6,143 nucleotides of DNA from an uncultured Eubacteriales bacterium (GCA_902803345.1 CADCPV010000219.1:1-6143), one strand, 5' to 3'; shown: positions 1 to 6,037, counted from the stretch's first letter. Made by a program: numbers and translations. Notes: generated by a model not told the origin, from the sequence alone.

Positions 1-1141
1 GCACAATAACTGGTCGATTGCGACAGACAATGGCCAGAACCTGCTTTCTCCGGGCGAAACACCCTATGAGAACGCACAGTTCCTGCTTTTCCTGTGTGCC
101 GTGATCAAGGCGGTCGACGATTACCAGGATCTTCTTCGGATCTCTGTTGCGACTGCCGGAAACGATCACCGGCTCGGCGCGAATGAGGCGCCGCCCGCCG
201 TGATCTCGATGTTCCTCGGCGATGAGCTGGATGCAGTGCTTCAGGCAATCGAGAACGACACGCCTTACCAGGGCACTGAGAAGATGCAGATGAAGCTCGG
301 CGTGGACGTGCTGCCGAAGTTCAACCGTGACACGACCGACCGGAACCGGACCTCGCCCTTTGCCTTCACCGGCAATAAGTTCGAGTTCCGTATGCTCGGT
401 TCTTCCAACTCGATTGCCTGCGCGAATATCATGCTGAACAGCGCGGTTGCGGAATCCCTCAGGATCTATGCGGACCGGCTGGAGCAGGCGGAAGACTTCG
501 AGACCGCGCTTCACGAGATGATCAAGAAGACGATCAAGGACCATCGGCGGATCATTTTCAATGGCAACGGCTATGACGATTCCTGGATTGCGGAAGCGAC
601 CGAAAAGAGAGGGCTTCTGAATTACCGCACGACGGCGGACTGCATGCCGCATCTTCTGGACGAGAAGAATGTGACGATGCTTACTTCTCTCGGCGTTTTC
701 ACCGTGGATGAACTGAAGTCCCGCCGCGATATCATGCTCGAGAATTACTGCAAGACGGTCAATATCGAAGCCAATACCATGATCAATATGGTTCACAAGC
801 GTATCGCGCCGGCGATCACCCGCTTCACGGCGGACCTTGCGAAAGAAGCAGCCGAGAAGAAAGCGCTGTTCCCGGATCTTGCCTGCAGCTATGAAACGGA
901 CCTCGTGGTGAAGCTTTCCGGACTGACGGACTGCATCGCAGGGAAGACTGCGGAGCTGGAGAAGGCAGTGATGGGACTTTCGGATGCGGCGGATATTATT
1001 GAGGAATCGGCCCTGATCCGTGATACGGTTCTGCCGAAGATGAGCGAGCTCCGGATTCCCTGCGACCGGGCAGAACTTCTGGTGGCCAAGAGCTACTGGC
1101 CATTCCCGACATACGGCGATATTCTTTTCAGCGTTAAGTAA
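1..1141 (+). CDS. glnN: Type III glutamine synthetase, C-terminal part (5' end outside window)
   Basis: Makes glutamine from glutamate, ammonia and ATP in the cytoplasm. The reading frame is open from base 2 (base 1 ends a cut codon) to TAA at 1139-1141, giving 379 residues; family members are about 700 residues, so roughly the first half is missing. Counting from the first full codon (His), visible type III motifs are HNNWS at 1-5, AGNDHRLGANEAPP at 52-65, and a block at 114-130 containing NRTSPFAFTGNKFEFR, which carries substrate-binding Arg and metal-ligand-type Glu residues of the glutamine synthetase fold. The rest is the helical C-terminal extension typical of GlnN. The GTG at 101 is internal, because the family motif continues upstream of it in the same frame. 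It heads the visible cluster, 58 nt before the ammonium transporter, which fits ammonia capture. Family assignment is secure; GlnA (type I) is excluded by these motifs. Confidence 0.96.
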   Translation, partial: HNNWSIATDNGQNLLSPGETPYENAQFLLFLCAVIKAVDDYQDLLRISVATAGNDHRLGANEAPPAVISMFLGDELDAVLQAIENDTPYQGTEKMQMKLGVDVLPKFNRDTTDRNRTSPFAFTGNKFEFRMLGSSNSIACANIMLNSAVAESLRIYADRLEQAEDFETALHEMIKKTIKDHRRIIFNGNGYDDSWIAEATEKRGLLNYRTTADCMPHLLDEKNVTMLTSLGVFTVDELKSRRDIMLENYCKTVNIEANTMINMVHKRIAPAITRFTADLAKEAAEKKALFPDLACSYETDLVVKLSGLTDCIAGKTAELEKAVMGLSDAADIIEESALIRDTVLPKMSELRIPCDRAELLVAKSYWPFPTYGDILFSVK

Positions 1142-1149
1142 CGCGAAAG

Positions 1150-1177
1150 GGAAGCGCCTCTTCCGGGAGGCGCTTCC
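1150..1177 (+). other. Strong intergenic stem-loop between glnN and amt
   Basis: A perfect 11-bp inverted repeat: 1150-1160 (GGAAGCGCCTC) pairs with 1167-1177 (GAGGCGCTTCC) around a 6-nt loop TTCCGG. It begins 8 nt after the glnN stop and ends 7 nt before the amt Shine-Dalgarno sequence. No T-run follows; the next bases are GACATAAAGAGG. A canonical intrinsic terminator is therefore unlikely. It could be an mRNA 3'-end stabiliser or processing site that sets the glnN:amt ratio, or a partial terminator. The structure is seen directly; the role is inferred. Confidence 0.75.
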
Positions 1178-1184
1178 GACATAA

Positions 1185-1191
1185 AGAGGGG
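1185..1191 (+). promoter_or_regulatory. Ribosome binding site of amt
   Basis: AGAGGGG lies 8 nt before the ATG at 1200 and supports that start codon. The encoded N-terminus (MKNMTVEFWFLIGAAL) opens directly into the first membrane helix, as expected for a Gram-positive Amt without a cleaved signal peptide. Confidence 0.8.
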
Positions 1192-1199
1192 TAACTATT

Positions 1200-2933
1200 A
1201 TGAAAAACATGACAGTGGAATTTTGGTTTTTAATCGGTGCAGCACTGGTTTTCTGGATGCAGGCAGGCTTTGCCATGGTGGAGACGGGCTTCACCCGGGC
1301 AAAAAACGCCGGCAACATCATTATGAAGAACCTGATGGATTTCTGTATCGGCACCGTGGTGTTCTCCGTTCTCGGCTATACGCTGATGATGGGGGAGGAT
1401 GCGCTTTTCGGGCTGATCGGAAAACCGAACCTGAACCTGTTTTTACACTTTAAAGAGTTTATCCAGTCTCCGGAAGACGGATTTACGGATGCAAGCTTTT
1501 TCGTATTCAACCTCGTGTTCTGTGCCACGACCGCGACAATCGTCTCCGGCGCGATGGCGGAGCGGACGAAATTTGCAGCTTACTGTGTGTATTCAGGCGT
1601 GATTTCTCTTGTGATCTACCCGATCGAGGCGCATTGGATCTGGGGCGGCGGCTGGCTTTCGCAGATCGGCTTCCATGACTACGCCGGTTCCTGCGCGATC
1701 CATATGGTCGGCGGAATCGCGGCACTGATCGGCGCGATCGTTCTCGGGCCGCGGATCGGGAAGTATGTCAAGGACAAGAGTGGAAAGGTCACGAAGGTCA
1801 ACGCGATCCCCGGTCATTCGATCCCTCTTGGAGCGCTTGGTGTATTCATTTTGTGGCTCGGCTGGTACGGGTTCAACGGCGCAGCGGCGACTTCACCCTC
1901 AGAGCTTTCCTCGATTTTCCTGACTACCACGATCGCGCCGTCGGTTGCGACCTGCACAACGATGATCTATACCTGGGTCCGAAACGGCAAACCGGACGTC
2001 TCGATGTGCCTGAACGCATCTCTTGCAGGCTTAGTGGCTGTCACTGCAGGCTGTGATGCCTTTGACGGACTCGGCGCAGGCGTGGTCGGCCTGGTTGCAG
2101 GCTTCCTCGTTGTCATCGTTGTCGAAAAACTGGACCTGAAGTTTCATGTGGACGATCCGGTCGGCGCAGTCGGCGTACACTGCGCGAACGGTATCTGGGG
2201 AACGATTGCGGTCGGTCTTTTAGCAAACCCGAACGCACCTGCAGGACTCAGGGGTCTGTTCTATACCGGAAGCTTTACGCAGCTTGGACTGCAGACGCTT
2301 GGTTTTGTCGCGGTTGCTGCCTGGGCAACGCTGACGATGCTCGGCTTCTTCCTGCTTCTTCGGAAGATCAACTTCCTCCGTGCGGAACCTGCGGATGAAC
2401 TTGCGGGTCTCGATGTCAGCGAGCACGGACTTCCGAGCGCCTATGCGGATTTCATGCCTGCGGTTGACAAGTACGCGGAATTCGGTACCGGCGAGCAGGT
2501 TGTCGCCGTGACCGGTACGACGCCGCCCGCGGAAGCAGTGCAGGTAAAGCACGAAGCAGCATTCCGCGAAGACGGACACAAGTTCACCAAGGTCGAAATT
2601 GTCTTTAAGGAAGAAAAACTCTATGCCCTGAAAGACGCAATGTCAAAGCTCGGCATTACGGGTATGACGGTTTCTCATGTAATGGGTTACGGCATGCAGA
2701 AGGGCCATACCGAATACTACCGTGGTGTCGCGGTCGAAACAGACCTCCGGCCGAAGGTGCAGGTGGATATCGTCGTATCGAAGATCCCGGTGCGCGACGT
2801 CATTGAAACGGCCAAGAAAGTGTTGTATACCGGCCACATCGGCGATGGCAAGATCTTTGTCTACGATGTTGAAAATGTGGTCAAGGTCCGGACCGGCGAA
2901 GAGGGCTATGACGCCCTGCAGGATGTAGAGTGA
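1200..2933 (+). CDS. amt: Ammonium transporter fused to a C-terminal P-II signalling domain
   Basis: A 577-residue membrane protein that conducts ammonium/ammonia inward, carrying its own P-II regulator. Residues 1 to about 390 are the Amt/MEP channel, with about 11 hydrophobic segments. The Amt signature runs from D160 (DYAGSCAIH) to R185. Trp148, Asp160 and His168 fall at the E. coli AmtB positions, and the second pore histidine is His327 (GVHCANG). GWYGFNGAA at 221-229 is the conserved helix near the pore. The cytoplasmic tail motif GLDVSEHG (403-410) is intact, followed by a linker at about 420-460 with a TTPP stretch. Residues 461-577 are a complete P-II domain. Most Amt proteins stop near 400-450 residues and use a separate GlnK. 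The gene ends 10 nt before asnB. The natural arrangement would be an Amt trimer with a P-II trimer tethered beneath it; the gating role is inferred from AmtB-GlnK. Confidence 0.95.
   Translation: MKNMTVEFWFLIGAALVFWMQAGFAMVETGFTRAKNAGNIIMKNLMDFCIGTVVFSVLGYTLMMGEDALFGLIGKPNLNLFLHFKEFIQSPEDGFTDASFFVFNLVFCATTATIVSGAMAERTKFAAYCVYSGVISLVIYPIEAHWIWGGGWLSQIGFHDYAGSCAIHMVGGIAALIGAIVLGPRIGKYVKDKSGKVTKVNAIPGHSIPLGALGVFILWLGWYGFNGAAATSPSELSSIFLTTTIAPSVATCTTMIYTWVRNGKPDVSMCLNASLAGLVAVTAGCDAFDGLGAGVVGLVAGFLVVIVVEKLDLKFHVDDPVGAVGVHCANGIWGTIAVGLLANPNAPAGLRGLFYTGSFTQLGLQTLGFVAVAAWATLTMLGFFLLLRKINFLRAEPADELAGLDVSEHGLPSAYADFMPAVDKYAEFGTGEQVVAVTGTTPPAEAVQVKHEAAFREDGHKFTKVEIVFKEEKLYALKDAMSKLGITGMTVSHVMGYGMQKGHTEYYRGVAVETDLRPKVQVDIVVSKIPVRDVIETAKKVLYTGHIGDGKIFVYDVENVVKVRTGEEGYDALQDVE
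2580..2930 (+). other. P-II (GlnB/GlnK-like) domain within the amt fusion
   Basis: Residues 461-577 of the fusion align with E. coli GlnB without gaps at a constant offset of 461. Core matches include GITGMTV (485-491), QKGHTE (500-505), YRG (507-509), PKV (518-520), GDGKIFV (548-554) and RTGEE (564-568). Retained ligand residues are Q39 (Q500), K58 (K519), K90 (K551) and R103 (R564). R47, the T-loop arginine that plugs AmtB in the GlnK complex, is kept as R508. Tyr51, the uridylylation site of enteric P-II, is Val512. K85 is replaced by His546 and R101 by Lys562. ATP/ADP and 2-oxoglutarate sensing is therefore plausible, but enteric-style uridylylation at this site is not. Confidence 0.92.
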
Positions 2934-2936
2934 GGT
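2932..2936 (+). promoter_or_regulatory. Ribosome binding site of asnB, overlapping the amt stop codon
   Basis: GAGGT starts inside the amt stop codon (TGA, 2931-2933) and sits 7 nt before the asnB ATG at 2944. With only 10 nt between the genes, ribosomes ending amt would be placed at the asnB start, so translational coupling is likely. It also supports 2944 as the true start. Confidence 0.7.
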
Positions 2937-2943
2937 CCTTTCC

Positions 2944-4527
2944 ATGTGTTCGATATTCGGTTATTGCGGGAGCGTTCCGGATCAGGACGTTTTCCTGAAA
3001 GGATTTTACGAAACAAAGTCGCGCGGGCCGGATGACAGCAGAATTATTCATACCGGAGAAGGTCTTTTGGCCTTCCACCGGCTCTCCATCATGGGGCTGA
3101 CACCCTCCGGGATGCAGCCCTTCGAGATGGACGGAAGTGCTGTCGTCTGCAACGGAGAACTATACGGCTTCGAGAAAGAGCGGGAGCGCCTTCTGAAAAA
3201 GGGTTACAGCTTTCAGTCAGACAGCGACTGCGAGATCATTCTGCCGATGTATTTCGAGTATGGGACGGAAATGTTTTCCATGCTCGACGCGGAATTTGCC
3301 TGTGTGATCTATGACGGCAGAACCGGCGAATTCATTGCGGCGCGCGACCCGATCGGCATCCGGCCGCTGTATTACGGATACGACGCAGCGGGTACGATCC
3401 TGTTTGCAAGCGAAGCGAAAAACCTCGTGGGACTCGCGGACCGGATCATGCCCTTCCCGCCGGGATGTTATTATCAGGGCGGAAAGTTCATTCCCTACTG
3501 CAGGATCTCCGAGCCGGAAACGGTCTGTCACGACGATCTGGAGACCGCCTGCCGGAAGATCCGGGAAAAGCTTGTCGCGGGCGTACAGAAGCGGCTTGTC
3601 GCTGACGCAAAAGTCGGATTCCTGCTTTCCGGCGGCCTCGACTCCTCGCTGGTCTGTGCGATCGCCGCGCGGGAAAGCGAAAAGCCGATCGAGACTTTTG
3701 CAATCGGCATGAGCGAGGACGCGATTGACCTGAAATACGCGAAGCAGGCCGCGGACTTCATCGGCAGCAACCACACGGAAGTGTACATGACGCCGGAACA
3801 GGTGATTTCCTCACTGGAAAGCGTGATTCACCTTTTGGGGACCTATGATATTACGACGATCCGCGCGAGCATGGGCATGTATCTCGTGTGCAAGGCAATT
3901 CACGAACAGACGGACATCCGCGTGATCCTGACCGGTGAGATTTCGGACGAGCTTTTCGGCTATAAATATACGGACTTTGCGCCTTCTGCGGAAGCTTTCC
4001 AGGAGGAGGCGGAGAAACGGATCCGGGAGCTTCATATGTACGACGTGCTCCGTGCAGACCGCTGTATTTCCGTGAATTCACTCGAAGCAAGGGTGCCGTT
4101 CGGAGATCTTGATTTTGTCCGCTATGTTATGGCGCTGGACCCGGAGATGAAGGTCAACCGATACGGCAAGGGCAAATACCTGCTTCGTCACGCATTTGAA
4201 GGCCTCGGATATCTGCCGGATTCGATCCTGTGGCGGGAGAAGGCAGCCTTCTCCGATGCGGTCGGGCATTCGATGGTGGATTATCTCAAAGAGTACGCCG
4301 AAACACAGTATACCGATGCGGAATTCGAGCTTCGGCGGCAGAAATACGGTCACGCTCAGCCTTTCACCAAAGAATCGCTTTTGTACCGGGAGATTTTCGA
4401 GAAATACTATCCGGGACAGGCAGAAATGATCACAGACTTCTGGATGCCGAACCGTACCTGGCCGGGCTGTGACGTGGATGATCCTTCGGCACGCGTTTTG
4501 AAAAACTACGGAGCAAGCGGGGAATAA
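2944..4527 (+). CDS. asnB: Asparagine synthetase, glutamine-hydrolysing (AsnB type)
   Basis: Converts aspartate, glutamine and ATP to asparagine, glutamate, AMP and pyrophosphate in the cytoplasm. It has 527 residues; E. coli AsnB has 554. After Met removal Cys2 (MCSIFG) is the N-terminal nucleophile of a class II glutaminase domain (about 1-190), with RGPD at 27-30, HRLSI at 45-49, NGELY at 70-74 and SDCE at 94-97. The synthetase domain follows, with the ATP pyrophosphatase loop SGGLDSS at 229-235, TYDITTIRAS at 300-309, GEISDE at 331-336 and EARVPFGD at 381-388. The TTIRAS and LHMYD blocks resemble E. coli AsnB more than the longer ortholog-like synthetases of secondary metabolism. Two motif positions are unusual: GEGSDE reads GEISDE and ARVPFLD reads ARVPFGD. 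The acidic residues are kept, so I expect it to be active. Probably translationally coupled to amt. Confidence 0.95.
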   Translation: MCSIFGYCGSVPDQDVFLKGFYETKSRGPDDSRIIHTGEGLLAFHRLSIMGLTPSGMQPFEMDGSAVVCNGELYGFEKERERLLKKGYSFQSDSDCEIILPMYFEYGTEMFSMLDAEFACVIYDGRTGEFIAARDPIGIRPLYYGYDAAGTILFASEAKNLVGLADRIMPFPPGCYYQGGKFIPYCRISEPETVCHDDLETACRKIREKLVAGVQKRLVADAKVGFLLSGGLDSSLVCAIAARESEKPIETFAIGMSEDAIDLKYAKQAADFIGSNHTEVYMTPEQVISSLESVIHLLGTYDITTIRASMGMYLVCKAIHEQTDIRVILTGEISDELFGYKYTDFAPSAEAFQEEAEKRIRELHMYDVLRADRCISVNSLEARVPFGDLDFVRYVMALDPEMKVNRYGKGKYLLRHAFEGLGYLPDSILWREKAAFSDAVGHSMVDYLKEYAETQYTDAEFELRRQKYGHAQPFTKESLLYREIFEKYYPGQAEMITDFWMPNRTWPGCDVDDPSARVLKNYGASGE

Positions 4528-4564
4528 AGCAAGAAAATGCTGATAAACAGATGTTTTAAGCAAT

Positions 4565-4569
4565 GGAGG
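4565..4569 (+). promoter_or_regulatory. Candidate ribosome binding site of purA, unusually far from the start
   Basis: GGAGG is the best Shine-Dalgarno match in the 58-nt asnB-purA gap but lies 16 nt before the ATG at 4586. No ATG, GTG or TTG occurs in the purA frame between the in-frame TGA at 4541 and 4586, so no upstream start gives a better spacing. A weaker purine run, GAGAAAG at 4574-4580, sits 5 nt from the ATG and may be the working site. No promoter or terminator is evident in this gap. Confidence 0.5.
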
Positions 4570-4585
4570 TTTTGAGAAAGCAGAA

Positions 4586-5875
4586 ATGAGCAATTGTGTG
4601 ATTGTCGGAATCAACTGGGGCGACGAAGGAAAGGGCCGGATGGTGGACCTTCTGACGGAACGCTACGATCTGGTTGTGCGCTATCAGGGCGGCGGAAACG
4701 CGGGCCATACCGTCATCAATGACAAGGGTAAATTCGCTCTCCACCTTCTGCCGTCGGGCGTTTTTCGGCCGGGCGTCATGAATGTTCTCGGGAACGGCGT
4801 GGCGCTCGACCCGGAAAACCTGATGAAGGAAATCGCGGATGTCCGGGCGAAGGGCGTGGAAATATCGCCGGAAAATTTCAGGATCAGTGACCGCGCCTCC
4901 CTGCTTCTCCCGTGGCACCGGGAGCTGGATGCTCTGGAGGAGGCGCGGCTTGCAGACAGGCAGTACGGTTCGACAAAGCAGGGAATTGCGCCTTTCTATT
5001 CGGACAAGTACCAGAAAAAGACGGTGCTCGCCGGGGAACTCTTCTATCCGGAGGAGCTTCGGGAGCACCTGTCGGAACTTCTCATGTGGAAGAACCTGAC
5101 CCTGACAAAGGTGTACGGGGCGGAAGCATATACCATGGAAATGCTGGATCAGTGGCTTGCAGATTACTGTGAGAAGATCCGGCCCTTTGTGTGTGATACG
5201 GGTACGCTTTTGCGGGAAGCGCAGAAGAGCGGAAAGAGCATTCTGTTTGAGGCGCAGCTCGGTGCACTTCGGGACCTCGATTTCGGAATCTACCCTTATA
5301 CGACTTCTTCCAATACGCTTGCCGCCTATGTACCGATCGGTTCCGGACTGCCTTCCGCGAAAATCGATGAGGTGATCGGAGTCGTAAAGGCGTATTCGAC
5401 CTGCGTCGGCGAAGGTCCCTTTGTCTGCGAAATGTTCGGCGAAGAAGCGGAGAAACTGCGGGAAGCGGGTGCCGAATACGGGGCAAAAACCGGCCGGGCG
5501 CGCCGCGTCGGACCGATTGATCTTGTCGCGACGCGTTACGGTGTTGAAGTGCAGGGCGCGACAGAGATCGCTTTGACCAAGCTCGATGTACTTAGCTACA
5601 TGGACCGAATTCCGGTATGCACGAAATACCGGATTGGCGGAAAGGAAACTGACTGCTTCCCCTTCCCGACGGAGCTCGAAAAAGCCGAGCCGGTGATCGA
5701 GTACATGGACGGCTGGAAATGCGATATTTCCGGCGTGCGTGAATTTTCGGAGCTTCCGAAAGCCGCGCAGGATTACGTCGAAATGATCGAAAAAGCGGTC
5801 GGATGTCCCATTTCGTACGTGTCGGTCGGCGCGGAGCGGGAGAGCATTATATGTATTTGTTCAGAACCCAGGTAG
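4586..5875 (+). CDS. purA: Adenylosuccinate synthetase, clostridial-type variant
   Basis: Joins aspartate to IMP using GTP, giving adenylosuccinate, the first step from IMP to AMP. The length of 429 residues matches the usual 425-435. The N-terminal loop NWGDEGKGR (10-18) carries the catalytic Asp13, and GNAGHTV (37-43) carries the catalytic His41. GSTKQGIAPFYSDK (128-141) is the IMP-loop region, EYGAKTGRARRVG (297-309) the arginine-rich substrate region and TKLDVL (331-336) the guanine-specificity motif. It departs from the enterobacterial consensus: QWGDEGKGK reads NWGDEGKGR, GIGPAY reads GIAPFY, and the Arg after the DK motif (E. coli R143 region) is Lys144. From memory, many Lachnospiraceae PurA proteins share the GSTK.GIAPFYSDK form, so this looks like a clade variant rather than decay. 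The ATG at 4586 places the glycine-rich loop correctly. A 167-nt structured gap separates it from guaA. Confidence 0.95.
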   Translation: MSNCVIVGINWGDEGKGRMVDLLTERYDLVVRYQGGGNAGHTVINDKGKFALHLLPSGVFRPGVMNVLGNGVALDPENLMKEIADVRAKGVEISPENFRISDRASLLLPWHRELDALEEARLADRQYGSTKQGIAPFYSDKYQKKTVLAGELFYPEELREHLSELLMWKNLTLTKVYGAEAYTMEMLDQWLADYCEKIRPFVCDTGTLLREAQKSGKSILFEAQLGALRDLDFGIYPYTTSSNTLAAYVPIGSGLPSAKIDEVIGVVKAYSTCVGEGPFVCEMFGEEAEKLREAGAEYGAKTGRARRVGPIDLVATRYGVEVQGATEIALTKLDVLSYMDRIPVCTKYRIGGKETDCFPFPTELEKAEPVIEYMDGWKCDISGVREFSELPKAAQDYVEMIEKAVGCPISYVSVGAERESIICICSEPR

Positions 5876-5928
5876 AACATGTCAAATCAGGGATGGAACA
5901 CTGGTGTTCCAGACGGATTTGATATGTT
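5876..5928 (+). other. Stem-loop I of the purA-guaA intergenic region (two-part stem)
   Basis: It starts right after the purA stop. The lower stem of 13 bp pairs 5876-5888 (AACATGTCAAATC) with 5916-5928 (GATTTGATATGTT), with one G-T wobble. The upper stem pairs 5894-5900 (TGGAACA) with 5905-5911 (TGTTCCA) under a CTGG loop; C5901-G5904 could add an eighth pair. Between the stems is an internal loop, AGGGA (5889-5893) against GACG (5912-5915), in which G5892-A5893 opposes G5912-A5913 and could form tandem sheared G-A pairs. The 3' arm runs into TTTT (5927-5930), but the lower stem is AT-rich and the T-run short, so it is at best a weak terminator. The function is unknown. Confidence 0.7.
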
Positions 5929-5939
5929 TTGCCTGAGGT

Positions 5940-5965
5940 GGTCAAGAGGCGCAGCCTCGTTGACC
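5940..5965 (+). other. Stem-loop II of the purA-guaA intergenic region
   Basis: GGTCAA-GAGGC (5940-5950) pairs with GCCTC (5954-5958) and TTGACC (5960-5965). This gives 11 bp interrupted by one bulged G (5959), with a GCA triloop (5951-5953). No T-run follows, so it is not an intrinsic terminator. It shares the GC-GCA-GC apex with stem-loop III. The function is unknown. Confidence 0.7.
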
Positions 5966-5970
5966 GTGTA

Positions 5971-5997
5971 CATGAGAAATGCGCAGCATTTCGAATG
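5971..5997 (+). other. Stem-loop III of the purA-guaA intergenic region
   Basis: GAAATGC (5976-5982) pairs with GCATTTC (5986-5992) around a GCA triloop (5983-5985). Below it G5974-A5975 faces G5993-A5994, a symmetric tandem G-A mismatch. The base is closed by CAT (5971-5973) with ATG (5995-5997). Possible pairing of GCCT (5931-5934) with AGGT (5998-6001, including one G-T wobble) could enclose stem-loops II and III as a three-way junction. The function is unknown. Confidence 0.65.
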
Positions 5998-6017
5998 AGG
6001 TTCTGAATAAATACAAT
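5989..6017 (+). promoter_or_regulatory. Weak candidate promoter for guaA
   Basis: TACAAT at 6012-6017 matches five of six bases of a sigma-A -10 box. TTTCGA at 5989-5994 is a poor -35 candidate (three of six) at 17-bp spacing, and it lies in the 3' arm of stem-loop III. It sits in the AT-rich stretch 6004-6030, which contrasts with the GC-rich surroundings. AT-rich DNA throws up -10 look-alikes by chance, so this is tentative. guaA may simply be read from upstream. Confidence 0.2.
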
Positions 6018-6031
6018 TGTTTTAAGATAAC

Positions 6032-6037
6032 GGGGAG
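6032..6037 (+). promoter_or_regulatory. Ribosome binding site of guaA
   Basis: GGGGAG lies 5 nt before the ATG at 6043, within a purine-rich run extending to the start codon. It fixes the guaA start together with the immediate match of the encoded N-terminus to the family. Confidence 0.8.

Noticed and set aside
101..103. GTG as start of the first gene
   Set aside because: The glutamine synthetase III motif (HNNWS and the PGETP region) continues upstream in the same frame to the window edge, so the codon is internal.
1150..1190. Intrinsic terminator after glnN
   Set aside because: The stem is strong but is followed by GACATAAAGAGG, with no T-run.
2220..2579. Antisense open frame of 119 codons inside amt
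   Set aside because: It lies opposite conserved Amt sequence, has no convincing ribosome binding site or domain, and is best explained as a codon-bias shadow.
3217..3774. Long antisense open frame of 185 codons inside asnB
   Set aside because: It lies opposite a clearly conserved gene, its translation resembles no family I know, and open frames opposite GC-rich coding sequence are expected by codon bias.
5896..5909. Gram-positive LexA/DinR box
   Set aside because: The half sites GAAC and GTTC are present but are separated by six bases rather than four, and the neighbouring genes are not SOS genes.
5876..5930. Intrinsic terminator after purA
   Set aside because: The lower stem is AT-rich, a large internal loop splits it, and the only T-run is four bases partly inside the stem. 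At best it is a weak or conditional terminator.
5971..5997. Hammerhead ribozyme core
   Set aside because: ATGAG-stem-CGAA looks like the stem II surroundings, but the required CUGA bases before it are absent (UACA instead), the base after CGAA is wrong and no GUH cleavage site is placed by a third stem.
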